The notes: generated from the letters alone by a model not told the origin. A stretch of 41,349 bases of DNA from an uncultured Oscillatoriales cyanobacterium (GCA_903893625.1 CAITND010000142.1:1-41349); one strand, 5' to 3'; counted from the stretch's first letter, positions 1 to 9,343 are shown. Translations and numbers: made by a program.

Positions 1-178
1 AACTGGCTACGTTATCGGGAAGCGTTAAAGTTCTTACCTTGGGATGCGAAGCTAGTCCCAAGCTCTAAAACTCGAAAGTTAAACAGTTTTACGATGGGTA
101 AGACAGTGCTTTCGAGATAGTTACCGACCGATAACATTGGCGAAGCTAACTTAACCTGAGAAATCAGTGTGGTAGAAA
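1..178 (+). repeat. Structured repeat, IS200/IS605 end-like (copy 1)
   Basis: This non-coding block is homologous, in inverted orientation, to 9432-9586. The shared words include a 20-bp identity at 133-152 (reverse complement at 9445-9464), the word GGATGCGAAGCTAGTCCC near 43-60 (a near match to the reverse complement of 9536-9553), GTTAAAC near 77-83, and the left-end word AACTGACTACGTT with one change. The copy is cut by the window edge, so its outer end, which carries two hairpins in the other copy, is not visible. The layout resembles the non-coding end of a TnpB/IS200-IS605 element (omega-RNA region), but no transposase gene is present, so that identity is an inference. It could instead be a structured dispersed RNA family. 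Confidence 0.5.
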
Positions 179-190
179 TACCAAAAAACC

Positions 191-256
191 GGGAATCGGC
201 AAATACAACAATTTTTGTCGGTTCCCAATCTAGTATTCACGGAGAATAAATTCTCC
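191..256 (+). promoter_or_regulatory. gnd leader with two hairpins
   Basis: Two inverted repeats lie just upstream of gnd. Bases 191-203 pair with 214-226 (13-bp stem with G-U pairs, 10-base loop), and 241-246 pair with 251-256 (GGAGAA/TTCTCC, 4-base loop). They may be leader RNA structures or the end of an upstream transcript. No clear Shine-Dalgarno site precedes the gnd ATG at 318; a T-run does. Function is not known. Confidence 0.4.
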
Positions 257-317
257 TGAGTCGTTTTTCCTCCGCGCTCTGAACAGACGCGGTTTCCAAA
301 CTTCCCATTTTTTTATT

Positions 318-1739
318 ATGACACTGCAAAAATTTGGTGTAATTGGTCTAGCCGTCATGGGTGAAAACCTGGCGCTGAACGTCGAGCGCAATGGGTTTCC
401 GATCGCAGTTTATAACCGCACCGGAGCGAAAACCGATGAGTTTATGCAGCAACGGGCGCAGGGAAAAAACGTCAAAGCTGCCTATACCCTAGAAGAATTT
501 GTCCACTCCTTAGAACGTCCGCGCCGCATTCTGGTGATGGTAAAAGCCGGAAAACCCGTTGATGCGGTAATTGATCAGCTTAAACCTTTGCTGGATCAAG
601 ATGACATGATTATCGATGGCGGCAACTCCCTCTATGAAGATACCGAACGCCGCACGAAAGAACTAGAAGCCACAGGTTTAGGGTTTGTCGGGATGGGGGT
701 CAGTGGTGGCGAAGAAGGCGCCCTCTGGGGGCCTAGCTTAATGCCGGGAGGGACGGAAGCCTCCTATAAAGAATTAGAACCGATTTTAACGAAAATTGCC
801 GCCCAAGTGGATGACGGCCCCTGTGTGACGTTTATTGGGCCAGGTGGCGCTGGTCACTACGTTAAAATGGTGCATAACGGCATTGAATATGGCGATATGC
901 AGTTAATTGCAGAAGCCTACGACCTGCTGAAAAATGTGGCGGGGTTGAATGCGAAGCAACTGCATGAAGTCTTTGCTGAATGGAATACCACCGACGAACT
1001 CAATTCATTTTTAATTGAAATTACGGCGGATATTTTCAAAAAGATTGACCATGAAACGGGTTTACCTTTAGTCGATTTAATTGTTGATTCTGCGGGACAA
1101 AAAGGCACCGGACGCTGGACGGTGATCAGTGCTTTGGAGTTGGGCGTTTCTATTCCTACGATTATCGCGGCGGTCAATAGTCGAATTATTTCTTCCTATA
1201 AAGATCAACGGGTGGCCGCTTCTGTAGAATTGCCTTGGCCAACGGGTGAATATCAGGGAGATATTTCCAGTTTAGTTAACAAAATTCGGGATGCGTTGTA
1301 TTGTTCTAAAATCTGTTCCTATGCTCAAGGGATGGCGTTATTAAGTGCCGCTTCTAAAGAGTTTGGGTACAATTTGGATCTTGGGGAAATGGCGCGAATT
1401 TGGAAAGGTGGCTGTATTATTCGGGCGGGATTTTTGAATAAAATTAAAGCGGCTTTTAGCGAAAATCCTGAATTACCGAATTTGTTATTAGCACCGGAAT
1501 TTAAACAGACGATTTTAGATCGTCAACAAGCTTGGCGGGAAGTTTTAGTTATTGCGAATCAATTTGGAATTCCGGTTCCGGCTTTTAGTGCGTCCTTAGA
1601 CTATTTTGATAGTTATCGACGGGCTACTTTACCCCTGAATTTAACCCAAGCTCAACGGGATTATTTTGGCGCTCATACCTATGAACGTATTGATAAACCC
1701 AGGGGTGAATTTTTTCACACAGAATGGACAAAAGACTAA
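318..1739 (+). CDS. gnd: 6-phosphogluconate dehydrogenase, decarboxylating
   Basis: The product catalyses the NADP-dependent oxidative decarboxylation of 6-phosphogluconate to ribulose 5-phosphate in the cytosolic oxidative pentose phosphate pathway, the main route of dark sugar catabolism in cyanobacteria. The 473-residue length is the family norm. The N-terminal Rossmann fold starts with the G-L-A-V-M-G dinucleotide-binding loop at about residues 10-15. The substrate-binding signature with G-V-S-G-G-E-E-G-A is near residue 130, and the conserved K-M-V-H-N-G-I-E-Y segment is near 183-191. The all-helical C-terminal domain is complete and ends with a normal tail. The start is the first ATG of the frame, although no strong ribosome site is visible. 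The gene stands alone on the plus strand and converges on a Uma2 gene. Identification is firm from the protein family. Confidence 0.97.
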   Translation: MTLQKFGVIGLAVMGENLALNVERNGFPIAVYNRTGAKTDEFMQQRAQGKNVKAAYTLEEFVHSLERPRRILVMVKAGKPVDAVIDQLKPLLDQDDMIIDGGNSLYEDTERRTKELEATGLGFVGMGVSGGEEGALWGPSLMPGGTEASYKELEPILTKIAAQVDDGPCVTFIGPGGAGHYVKMVHNGIEYGDMQLIAEAYDLLKNVAGLNAKQLHEVFAEWNTTDELNSFLIEITADIFKKIDHETGLPLVDLIVDSAGQKGTGRWTVISALELGVSIPTIIAAVNSRIISSYKDQRVAASVELPWPTGEYQGDISSLVNKIRDALYCSKICSYAQGMALLSAASKEFGYNLDLGEMARIWKGGCIIRAGFLNKIKAAFSENPELPNLLLAPEFKQTILDRQQAWREVLVIANQFGIPVPAFSASLDYFDSYRRATLPLNLTQAQRDYFGAHTYERIDKPRGEFFHTEWTKD

Positions 1740-1758
1740 ACCCTTAACCCTTCGTAGT

Positions 1759-1774
1759 GAGCCCTGAAGGGCTC
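1759..1774 (+). terminator. Hairpin after gnd
   Basis: GAGCCC-TGAA-GGGCTC forms a perfect 6-bp stem 20 bases after the gnd stop, followed by AATATCTTTT. A second partner, AGGGCTAACTAC at about 1784-1795, can pair with the upstream GTAGTGAGCCCT. This resembles the short dispersed palindromes common in cyanobacteria and may serve as a terminator for gnd. Confidence 0.5.
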
Positions 1775-1803
1775 AATATCTTTTAGGGCTAACTACTTTT
1801 TAA

Positions 1804-1871
1804 TTACGAATTACGAATTACGAATTAAAAAATTAAATTAACTCGTAATTCGTAATTTCTAATTCGTAATT
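1804..1871. repeat. Inverted heptamer arrays between convergent genes
   Basis: About three copies of TTACGAA (1804-1824) are followed, after an AT-rich spacer, by the reverse complement TTCGTAA array (about 1843-1871). The two arms can fold into one long AT-rich hairpin between the ends of gnd and the Uma2 gene. The same heptamer forms a pure array at 11991-12060, so it is a short tandem repeat family of this genome. Confidence 0.75.
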
Positions 1872-1927
1872 ATTCTGTAATTGTAGTGGGGTGTTTACGC
1901 CTCAAAGCTCTAAAGGGCTTACTTCCC

Positions 1928-2515
1928 TTAAACTTCACTGGAAAAAATTTGATTAACGGTTAGATTCAGTTCAGAAAAAGTCGGAGAAATGAGGCGATTG
2001 CTATTAGTAAAAACAACTTCATCATACCATCCTTCAGAAAGCGTAAAAACAGTGATTTTAGCTTGTAAGGGATCGACGATCCAATATTCAGGAATATTTA
2101 AAACAGAATATTCAGCACGTTTAGCCCGATAATCTACACTTTTAGTTGAAGCACTAATAACTTCTACGACTAAAAGCGGAGGTGCTTCATTCAGACGAAT
2201 AACCGCCTCGCGGTTTTGCAAATTCCGCCACTGTTCTTTAGGAATAATCACAACATCAGGAATGCGAACCGTGTCCCAGCGATCGCCACGAGGAGATTGA
2301 ACACCGATCACCATTTGTTTAGATACCCAATCTCTTCCCATTCTAGCAATCTCAGTGCGAAATTGTGTATTAAGAAAATCGACAATTTCACCATGTTGTC
2401 CGGTTCCTAATGCCATAGAAACTAATTCTCCGTTGACTAATTCATAGAAAATATCTGTACCATCATCGTAGTGAAGATACTCTTCTAAGGTAAAGTGTTG
2501 GGTGGTGACAGTCAT
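1928..2515 (-). CDS. Uma2 family (DUF820) PD-(D/E)XK-type protein
   Basis: This is a member of the Uma2 family, which is hugely expanded in cyanobacteria and has a restriction-endonuclease-like fold. The 195-residue length is typical. The expected core is visible: P-D at residues 86-87, E118 in the strand V-V-E-V-I-S, and a basic helix R-A-K-R-A-E-Y around 130-136. The conserved G-x-P-E-Y-W-I-V-D-P ending is also present as I-P-E-Y-W-I-V-D-P. The putative nuclease residues are intact, but the biological role of the family is not established. The gene stands alone: it converges with gnd and sits 193 bases downstream of the c-di-GMP gene, with a strong hairpin between them. It differs from the two other Uma2 genes in this window in lacking a coiled-coil tail. 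Confidence 0.9.
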   Translation of the reverse strand: MTVTTQHFTLEEYLHYDDGTDIFYELVNGELVSMALGTGQHGEIVDFLNTQFRTEIARMGRDWVSKQMVIGVQSPRGDRWDTVRIPDVVIIPKEQWRNLQNREAVIRLNEAPPLLVVEVISASTKSVDYRAKRAEYSVLNIPEYWIVDPLQAKITVFTLSEGWYDEVVFTNSNRLISPTFSELNLTVNQIFSSEV

Positions 2516-2590
2516 CTAATTTTGTGGGTTTGGGGATGATTTTAGGGTCAGAAACCGGGTTTCTTCAGCTATCTTTCTATTATACAGAAA

Positions 2591-2625
2591 AAGTACACGG
2601 AGAAACCCAGTTTCTCGGTGTACTT
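2591..2625 (-). terminator. Near-perfect 35-base hairpin
   Basis: AAGTACAC-G-GAGAAAC pairs with GTTTCTC-G-GTGTACTT around a 3-base loop, with one G-G mismatch. It lies after the end of the GGDEF-EAL gene and before the Uma2 start. The centre carries the AGAAACC-GGTTTCT word seen again at 2551-2566, 27111 and 27739-27902, so it is a member of a dispersed palindromic family. It may stop or stabilise the signalling operon transcript. Confidence 0.5.
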
Positions 2626-2708
2626 GTAGGTGCTCAGAAGACGGGTCTTAGAGATCGATTTCATACCGCAGCCGATCTTGCTCCTAGTAATAATTGATAA
2701 CTGATTAA

Positions 2709-4499
2709 CTACCATTGCGGGAATGATAATAGTAAATTAACCGCTTGTTCAGGATTTAACGGTTGTGAGAAGAAATACCCTTGACCAAAATCACAATTTA
2801 ACTGTCTTAATTGCGCTAATTGTTGAGCAGTTTCGATGCCTTCTGCAATCACATTCATTCCCATTTTTTGAGCAATATTAATAATCACAGGAACTAAGCC
2901 TAATTTTTGGGGAACTTCATCTAACCCTTGAATAAAAGATTGATCAATTTTCAAAGTATCAACGGGAAACGAATGTAGATAACTCAAAGAAGAATATCCA
3001 GTTCCAAAATCATCAAGACTGAGTTGAATTTCTCGTTGTCGTAACTGATTTAAAATAACCTGTGCGGTTTTGAGATTATCCATAATCGCACTTTCTTTAA
3101 TTTCTAATTTTAAAGATCGAGAATTGAGATGAGTCTCCCGAATAATTTCATCCAGTTGAGCAATTAAGTTACCTTGGGTAAATTGTCGAGGGGTGAGATT
3201 AATACTAATTGTTAAAGGAATATCACTAAATTGTTGTTGCCAATGATAAATTTGTTCCCCCGCTTGTCGCAAAACCCAATAGCCAATTTCTGTAATTAAA
3301 CCTGTTTCTTCTGCGACAGGAATAAAGTCGCCTGGAGGGACTAAACCCCTTTGAGGATGATGCCAACAAACTAACGCTTCAAACCCGACAATTTTACCTG
3401 TTTTTAAAGCAATAATAGGTTGATAATTCACCCGTAATTGTTGTTCTTTAATTGCGGTGCGGAGATCCGTATCAAGCTGTAAAAACGATAAGGCATTTTG
3501 ATACATTGAGGGATCAAAAACTTGATAACAGGAAGTTCCCCGTGCTTTTGCCCGATACATTGCCGTATCGACATCGCGTAAAATTTGTTCCGGTCGGGTA
3601 TAGTCCGGTTGACTGTAGGCAACTCCAATACTGGCATTAATATAAATCGGATAGGATAGAATCGAAAAAGGTAGAGATAAAAGATCAATAATTTTTTCAG
3701 CCATTTCAATAGCTATTTCAGGTTGAGTTAAATTCGTTAATAAAATCGCAAATTCATCTCCCCCAAATCGAGCTAAAATATCAACATTGGGTAAAGAAGA
3801 TTGTAACCGTTGAGCAATAGCAATTAATAATTGATCTCCAACAGAATGCCCTAAAGAATCATTAATTACTTTAAAGCGATCGCAATCTAAAAATAAAACA
3901 GCAAACTGACCCTTCGGATTTGCTTGTAAATTTTGAACAGTGGCTTCTAAGCGTTGAATAAATAAAACTCGATTCGGTAAAGCCGTCAACTCATCATAAA
4001 GTGCTTTTTTTAGCAGTTGAGCATGAACATCTTCTAGTTGTTGAGTGCGTTCTTTAACCCGTTGTTCTAATTCCGTATTTAATTCTACAATTTGTTTGCG
4101 AGCAAACTGTAATGACAGTTGATTTTGAACCCGTACTAAAACCTCATCAAATTGAAAAGGTTTAGTAATATAATCCGCCGCCCCCGCCGCAAAGCCTTTA
4201 AGTTTATCTTGAACTTGATCTAAAGCACTCAAAAAAATCACTGGAATTTCAGTAGTTTGGGGATTATTTTTAATCCATTTACACACCTGATAGCCATCCA
4301 TCTGAGGCATCATAATATCTAATAAAATGATATCGGGTTGCTGAATTTCAATCGCTCTTAACGCGATTATTCCATTTAGAGCTTGACGAACTTCATACCC
4401 GCGCCGAATCAACATTCGTGATAATAATCGCAAGTTTTCAGGATTATCATCAATGATAAGGATATTTCCTCTGGAAGTATCGGGTTGTTTCTCAATCAT
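2709..4499 (-). CDS. Response regulator with GGDEF and EAL domains
   Basis: This 596-residue cytosolic signalling protein should control cyclic di-GMP. Residues 12-125 form a receiver with acidic pocket D17-D18, phospho-acceptor D61 in L-L-D-I-M-M-P and K113. A short coiled coil (about 135-165) leads to a GGDEF domain (about 165-330) with intact G-G-D-E-F at 246-250. The position usually held by the inhibitory-site R in R-x-x-D is P237 (P-N-V-D), so product inhibition at that site is probably lost. The EAL domain (about 343-590) starts with E374-A-L and keeps D-D-F-G-T-G-Y-S-S-L, so it looks able to hydrolyse c-di-GMP. Both enzyme halves therefore appear competent, and the net direction cannot be read from sequence. 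The start ATG overlaps the stop of the upstream hybrid sensor by four bases (4496-4499), which implies translational coupling and a shared pathway. Confidence 0.95.
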   Translation of the reverse strand: MIEKQPDTSRGNILIIDDNPENLRLLSRMLIRRGYEVRQALNGIIALRAIEIQQPDIILLDIMMPQMDGYQVCKWIKNNPQTTEIPVIFLSALDQVQDKLKGFAAGAADYITKPFQFDEVLVRVQNQLSLQFARKQIVELNTELEQRVKERTQQLEDVHAQLLKKALYDELTALPNRVLFIQRLEATVQNLQANPKGQFAVLFLDCDRFKVINDSLGHSVGDQLLIAIAQRLQSSLPNVDILARFGGDEFAILLTNLTQPEIAIEMAEKIIDLLSLPFSILSYPIYINASIGVAYSQPDYTRPEQILRDVDTAMYRAKARGTSCYQVFDPSMYQNALSFLQLDTDLRTAIKEQQLRVNYQPIIALKTGKIVGFEALVCWHHPQRGLVPPGDFIPVAEETGLITEIGYWVLRQAGEQIYHWQQQFSDIPLTISINLTPRQFTQGNLIAQLDEIIRETHLNSRSLKLEIKESAIMDNLKTAQVILNQLRQREIQLSLDDFGTGYSSLSYLHSFPVDTLKIDQSFIQGLDEVPQKLGLVPVIINIAQKMGMNVIAEGIETAQQLAQLRQLNCDFGQGYFFSQPLNPEQAVNLLLSFPQW

Positions 4500-7400
4500 T
4501 GTGTTTTCTGCACTGAATCTTCAGGCTGTTTCGCCCATTCCATGACCTGATCAAAGCGGAAGTTATCCACTAAATAGCTCAAATGTTGAGCGATCGCTTG
4601 ATATTCAGAGGGAATTTGATCAATTAGTTGCAATAATAAACGATCGCTACATTGAGCCGCCGCATGATAGAGTTGTTCGACCCATTCAGTTGGCATCACC
4701 TCTAACGCAGTGGGTATAACCACAGAGGGAGTCAGAGCAATGCTTTGGGAATGGGTCAGAAATCCTGGCGGTTGAGATAACAATTCAGGTGCATATTGAT
4801 ACTGCACCTTTAAATATTCACTTATTTTGGACAAAAGTTCATCCTCTGGAAAAGGTGTACACAAAAAATCATCAAAACCAACAGATACAGCCAACTGTTT
4901 ATCCTGCTCTGATCCCGATGGGATCATGGCAAGAATAATCGTTTGATGGGGGAGCCCTCCATCAACTTCGGTTTGAGAGTTAATCAACCCCTCCTCTGAA
5001 CTTTCAACGGGAAATTCCTCCTGACGAATGCGTTGAATCACTTCATAACCACTCAAAATGGGCATCCACATCTTGATCAAAATTAAGTGAGGTTTCCAAG
5101 CTCGCTGAAGGATTAAAGCGTCATGACCATTTTCTGCTTCCTTGACCTCAAACCCCATCTGTTCCATAAACTGAGTCAGATGACAACGCCAGGAAATTTG
5201 ATCTTCCACTACCAACAGGCGACAATGGGGTTGATTCGGGGATAAGCCGATAATTTTCCCAGGGGAGGAAACCCGATAGTTCGGTTGAGTTTCTGCAAGT
5301 TGGACAGGAATCACTAAGGTTAATTTTACCCCTTGATTTGAGGAACGTTCAATCACGATGGTTCCTTGCATCAAATGCAGAAATTGTTGGCTAATGGGTA
5401 AACTCAAATGTTGTGCTTCTGGAAAGGTCAAACTCCGTTGAATTGATGTAAAGGGTTGAAATAAATCCTGAATTTCCACCGATTCCCGATTCGACACTGT
5501 GGTTTCAATTTCAAATTCAAGTTTAATCTCCTGACTAGGGAGATCGGATGGATCAGGGGTAGAAATACTCCCCACCTTCGGGAATATCGCTTTAACTCTA
5601 ACTTGTAGGGTTCCGGCTTCTGTCCAACTCATCAAATGTCCTAAACAATTTAACAGAATTTGCCTAAGTTTATTTTCATCCGCAATAATCCATTGCGGGA
5701 GATTATGAGCGCGGATTAACTCAAATTCTAATCCTCTGGATTTAACTTTCGTGCTCAGTAAATCTTGGAGATAATCTAACCCGTGAAATAAATCAAACCT
5801 GGTTTCATTCAAACTAATCTGGTCGGCTTCTAGCTTTGACATTTCCAGAATATCGTTAATTAAGGCTAATAAATGTTTACCACTGCGATGAATAATTTTG
5901 ATTTGTTCTTGTTGTTCCTCAGTTAGGCTAGAATCTCGGCTCATTAGTTGAGTAAAGCCTAAAATTGCATTCAGAGGCGTGCGTAATTCATGACTCATAT
6001 TCGCTAAAAATTCACTTTTTGCCCGGTTGGCGGCATCGGCGGCTTCTTTGGCTTGACAGAGTTCTTCCGATTGCTGTTGGGTATGAGTTAATAAAGCCAC
6101 TTGTTGCAGTGCTACTCCCAATTGAGCGCCAATTTGTACGACTAAATTAATTTCTGATTCTTGCCACTGACGGGAACTCGAATGTTGATAGATAGCCAGC
6201 AGTCCCCACAATTTTAACTGAGCCGGAGCCGAAGCGGAACCTCCTGGAATAGACTCAACGCTCGGAGATACGGTTTGGCAGAAAATCGGAACAATTAAAT
6301 AGGCTTTTACCTGCATCTGTTCTAACAATTGTAGATAACAATCGGGAAAACCAGCTTGATAAATATCAGAAATGCACAAATAACTTAGACCATCCCGATG
6401 TATCCCCTCTTGAATATCTCGTAAGTAAGTATCTTGAATTCGATCTTCCTGATTTAAACTCGACAAAACGCAATTTTCCGGCTCAAGAATACTCGAATCA
6501 AAATGGAAGTCTTGAATAGATTGATAGATTAACTGTTGACAACCGGAGGCAAAAGATTCTGCCACAAATTGACCTCGACCCTCAGAATTAAACTGATAAA
6601 TTGCCACCCGCTCACTTTTTAATTCATAGCGAAGTTCTTGAGTTGCGGTGGTAAAAATAGTTTCAGAATCCAGGGTTTGGCGCATTCGACCCACAATCCG
6701 GGCTAGGGTTTGTTGACGTTGGGCTGTTTCCCCCAGGAGGATTTCTGCTTGTTTATTTTTGCTAATATCAATCAGTAAACCATCCCATAAAATACTACCA
6801 TCGGATTGAGGTTCAGGACGAGCATTTCCCTGTAACCATTTCATCTGACCTTGAGGGGTAATAATTCGCCAGGTATAACTCCAAGGTTTTAAACTCTCCG
6901 CCGAATCACAAATTGAACTCAAAACTCCTCGAAAATCTTCAGGATAAATCTTTTCAAATAACTGATGAACATCAATCATCGCCTGGGCTGGGGATAATCC
7001 ATATAAGTCCCAACACCCTGAACTAACATAGGGTAAACTCATAGAGCCATCAGGATGTAGCATAAATTGATAAATCATCCCTGGTATATTATCAGCTAAA
7101 TTTTGATAGCGGGTTTTACTGCGTTCTAAAGCTTGTTGGGTTTCTTGGGCTGTTTGACGAATTGCAATTAATTCTCCCACCAATTTCAGCCAATTCTGTG
7201 TTTCTAATGTCCACTCTTGCACGGAATGAAAATTCATAATTCCCATGAATCCTTTAGTTTTTCCTGATTTGATTAAGGGAATAAAGATTAGGGATTGACA
7301 ACCTATGCGACGGAGGGTTTTTTGATCTTGGGGGAAGAAATGGGGAAATTGATCAACGTCGGAAATCGCTAAAATTTGAGTTCTTTTATATTGTAATTGT

Positions 7401-9343
7401 TGATGAATCCAGGGAATAGCTTGATAAGATAAAACCGGATATTGATTGGATTCATTATTTTGTTCTGTTAGCCACCATTGAGAGGTAATTTCCCAGGGCG
7501 TTAGTTGAGAATGACAATTAAAAATAAACGCCCAATCACACTGGAAAAATTGACCTACTTCTTGCAGGGTATAACGAATAGCCGTGTCTATTTTTTCATT
7601 AATAAAGAGTCGAGAAATCTGACTGAGGAGGTGATCCATTCGAGAGCGATATTCTAGTAATTCTTCCGCTAATTGTCGTTCTAGTTCAGCCCCCGCCCGA
7701 TCCGCAAAAATTTTCAAAATGGATTCTTGACTAACATTCAGTTGTTTATTTTGAGTATCTATCAGAATTAATATCCCAATGATATTTCGATTAGAATCAA
7801 ATAAAGGAATTCCCCAATAACTTTGAGCTTCTAATTTCACTAATTCTGGATCATCAGGAAATAAACTTTGAACATTATCGCTAAAATGACAGAGTTTAGC
7901 CATTTTAATCACCTGCTCGCAAGGGGTTCCGACTAATTTATAAACCAACTGATCATACCATTTTTCTCCATCCCAAAAAGCCAAGGTTTCTAATTGTGGT
8001 TGGGACGATTTTAAGAGTCGAAAAACGGCGGCATAGCGCACTTGTAACACTTCAGATAAATAGTAAACACAGGAACGAAAAAACTCTTGACCCGTTTTGG
8101 AAGCCGTTCCTTCTACAATCAGTTGCAAGGCCCGTTCCGTTGTTTTTTGTTCCGTAATATCCGATGCTGTTCCTGTTATTCCAATCACATCTCCGTGAGG
8201 ATTATAAACCGGAAAAGCATTAACTAACAAATGTACCCATTTTCCCTCTTTAGAGACATTAATTAGGTGCTGTCGCACTAAAGATTGACCCGCTAAAACA
8301 GGTTGAAATACCCTTTGAACATAAGAGACTTGATCCAGGGGAACAAAATGGGAAAATAGACGGCCAATCACTTCTTTCGGTTCATATCCCATTAAGGTAT
8401 AAACAACCGGATTCACAAAGGTATAACACCCTTTTAAATTGACTGACCAAATAATATCGTGAGAGGTTTCGACTAAATTTCGATATTTTTTTTCGCTTTT
8501 TCTTAAAGCTTCTTCTGCTTTTTGACGCTCTTGTAAAGCGGATTCTAACTCACTAATATCATTAATAATTGATAAAATACAAGTTTTTTCTTCTAATATA
8601 ATTAATTCGGCTGATAATAACACCGTTTTAATATTTCCCGTTTGGGTTCGCTGCTTGATCACTTGGTTATGAATCGGTTTTCCCCGTTGAAGTTGTTGCT
8701 TTAACAGGTGTTCGTCTTCAGAATTTACCCACAAATTCAAGTCAACGTCTCTTTGACCAATTACTTCAGAACGTTGATAACCAAAGGTCTGAAGAAAACT
8801 AGGATTAACATCTAAAAAACATCCCTCTGGATAGGTTATTAATGAAATGGGATTCGGACTATTTAAAAAAGCTTTAGAAAATTTTTCTTCAAGTTGTTCA
8901 CGATTTTGAATTTCGGCTCTAAGTTGAAGATTTTGAGCTTTTAATTGACGATGCAAACTTTGGATCGTTAGTTGATGGTGAATTCGAGCTAGAATTTCAT
9001 CTTTTTGTAAAGGTTTGGTGAGATAGTCTGCTCCTCCGATTTGGAAGGCTTTGACTTTTTCAGATACCTCTTCAATCACACTGACAAAAATCACGGGAAT
9101 ATGCTGAGTTCGACTATCGGCTTTTAGTTGTTGACACACTTCATATCCATCCAAACTGGGCATCATAATATCCAAGATGATCAGATTTGGAAACGTATCC
9201 AGGGCAATCTTTAATCCCAATTCTCCCGAATTAGCCAGTTGAACTTGATATCCTTGCAAGCTGAGGAGTTTCCCTAAATATCTAAGGTTGATCGGAGAAT
9301 CATCAATGATTAAAATATTAACAGCTTGATATTCAGGTTTCAT
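4496..9343 (-). CDS. Giant hybrid sensor with degenerate kinase output
   Basis: This 1615-residue soluble protein has no visible membrane segment. In order it shows a receiver (about 9-125, phospho-acceptor D58), PAS (about 155-270), PAS (285-405), GAF (405-560), GAF (575-735), PAS (745-875), a phytochrome-like GAF (890-1075), HisKA (about 1108-1175, with H1118 in M-S-H-E-L-R-T-P), a HATPase-like domain (about 1215-1345), a second receiver and a helical tail. The ATP site is eroded. The usual D-T-G-x-G-I box reads E-T-T-V-S-N at 1280-1285, and the G-T-G-L-G-L box reads A-Q-H-L-S-L at 1310-1315. The second receiver has K1424 where the phospho-acceptor aspartate should be (L-I-L-I-K-M-W-M-P). 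So the fold is kept, but autophosphorylation and C-terminal phosphotransfer look unlikely. It is the first gene of a coupled pair with the GGDEF-EAL regulator. Domain borders are estimates. Confidence 0.92.
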   Translation of the reverse strand: MKPEYQAVNILIIDDSPINLRYLGKLLSLQGYQVQLANSGELGLKIALDTFPNLIILDIMMPSLDGYEVCQQLKADSRTQHIPVIFVSVIEEVSEKVKAFQIGGADYLTKPLQKDEILARIHHQLTIQSLHRQLKAQNLQLRAEIQNREQLEEKFSKAFLNSPNPISLITYPEGCFLDVNPSFLQTFGYQRSEVIGQRDVDLNLWVNSEDEHLLKQQLQRGKPIHNQVIKQRTQTGNIKTVLLSAELIILEEKTCILSIINDISELESALQERQKAEEALRKSEKKYRNLVETSHDIIWSVNLKGCYTFVNPVVYTLMGYEPKEVIGRLFSHFVPLDQVSYVQRVFQPVLAGQSLVRQHLINVSKEGKWVHLLVNAFPVYNPHGDVIGITGTASDITEQKTTERALQLIVEGTASKTGQEFFRSCVYYLSEVLQVRYAAVFRLLKSSQPQLETLAFWDGEKWYDQLVYKLVGTPCEQVIKMAKLCHFSDNVQSLFPDDPELVKLEAQSYWGIPLFDSNRNIIGILILIDTQNKQLNVSQESILKIFADRAGAELERQLAEELLEYRSRMDHLLSQISRLFINEKIDTAIRYTLQEVGQFFQCDWAFIFNCHSQLTPWEITSQWWLTEQNNESNQYPVLSYQAIPWIHQQLQYKRTQILAISDVDQFPHFFPQDQKTLRRIGCQSLIFIPLIKSGKTKGFMGIMNFHSVQEWTLETQNWLKLVGELIAIRQTAQETQQALERSKTRYQNLADNIPGMIYQFMLHPDGSMSLPYVSSGCWDLYGLSPAQAMIDVHQLFEKIYPEDFRGVLSSICDSAESLKPWSYTWRIITPQGQMKWLQGNARPEPQSDGSILWDGLLIDISKNKQAEILLGETAQRQQTLARIVGRMRQTLDSETIFTTATQELRYELKSERVAIYQFNSEGRGQFVAESFASGCQQLIYQSIQDFHFDSSILEPENCVLSSLNQEDRIQDTYLRDIQEGIHRDGLSYLCISDIYQAGFPDCYLQLLEQMQVKAYLIVPIFCQTVSPSVESIPGGSASAPAQLKLWGLLAIYQHSSSRQWQESEINLVVQIGAQLGVALQQVALLTHTQQQSEELCQAKEAADAANRAKSEFLANMSHELRTPLNAILGFTQLMSRDSSLTEEQQEQIKIIHRSGKHLLALINDILEMSKLEADQISLNETRFDLFHGLDYLQDLLSTKVKSRGLEFELIRAHNLPQWIIADENKLRQILLNCLGHLMSWTEAGTLQVRVKAIFPKVGSISTPDPSDLPSQEIKLEFEIETTVSNRESVEIQDLFQPFTSIQRSLTFPEAQHLSLPISQQFLHLMQGTIVIERSSNQGVKLTLVIPVQLAETQPNYRVSSPGKIIGLSPNQPHCRLLVVEDQISWRCHLTQFMEQMGFEVKEAENGHDALILQRAWKPHLILIKMWMPILSGYEVIQRIRQEEFPVESSEEGLINSQTEVDGGLPHQTIILAMIPSGSEQDKQLAVSVGFDDFLCTPFPEDELLSKISEYLKVQYQYAPELLSQPPGFLTHSQSIALTPSVVIPTALEVMPTEWVEQLYHAAAQCSDRLLLQLIDQIPSEYQAIAQHLSYLVDNFRFDQVMEWAKQPEDSVQKTQ

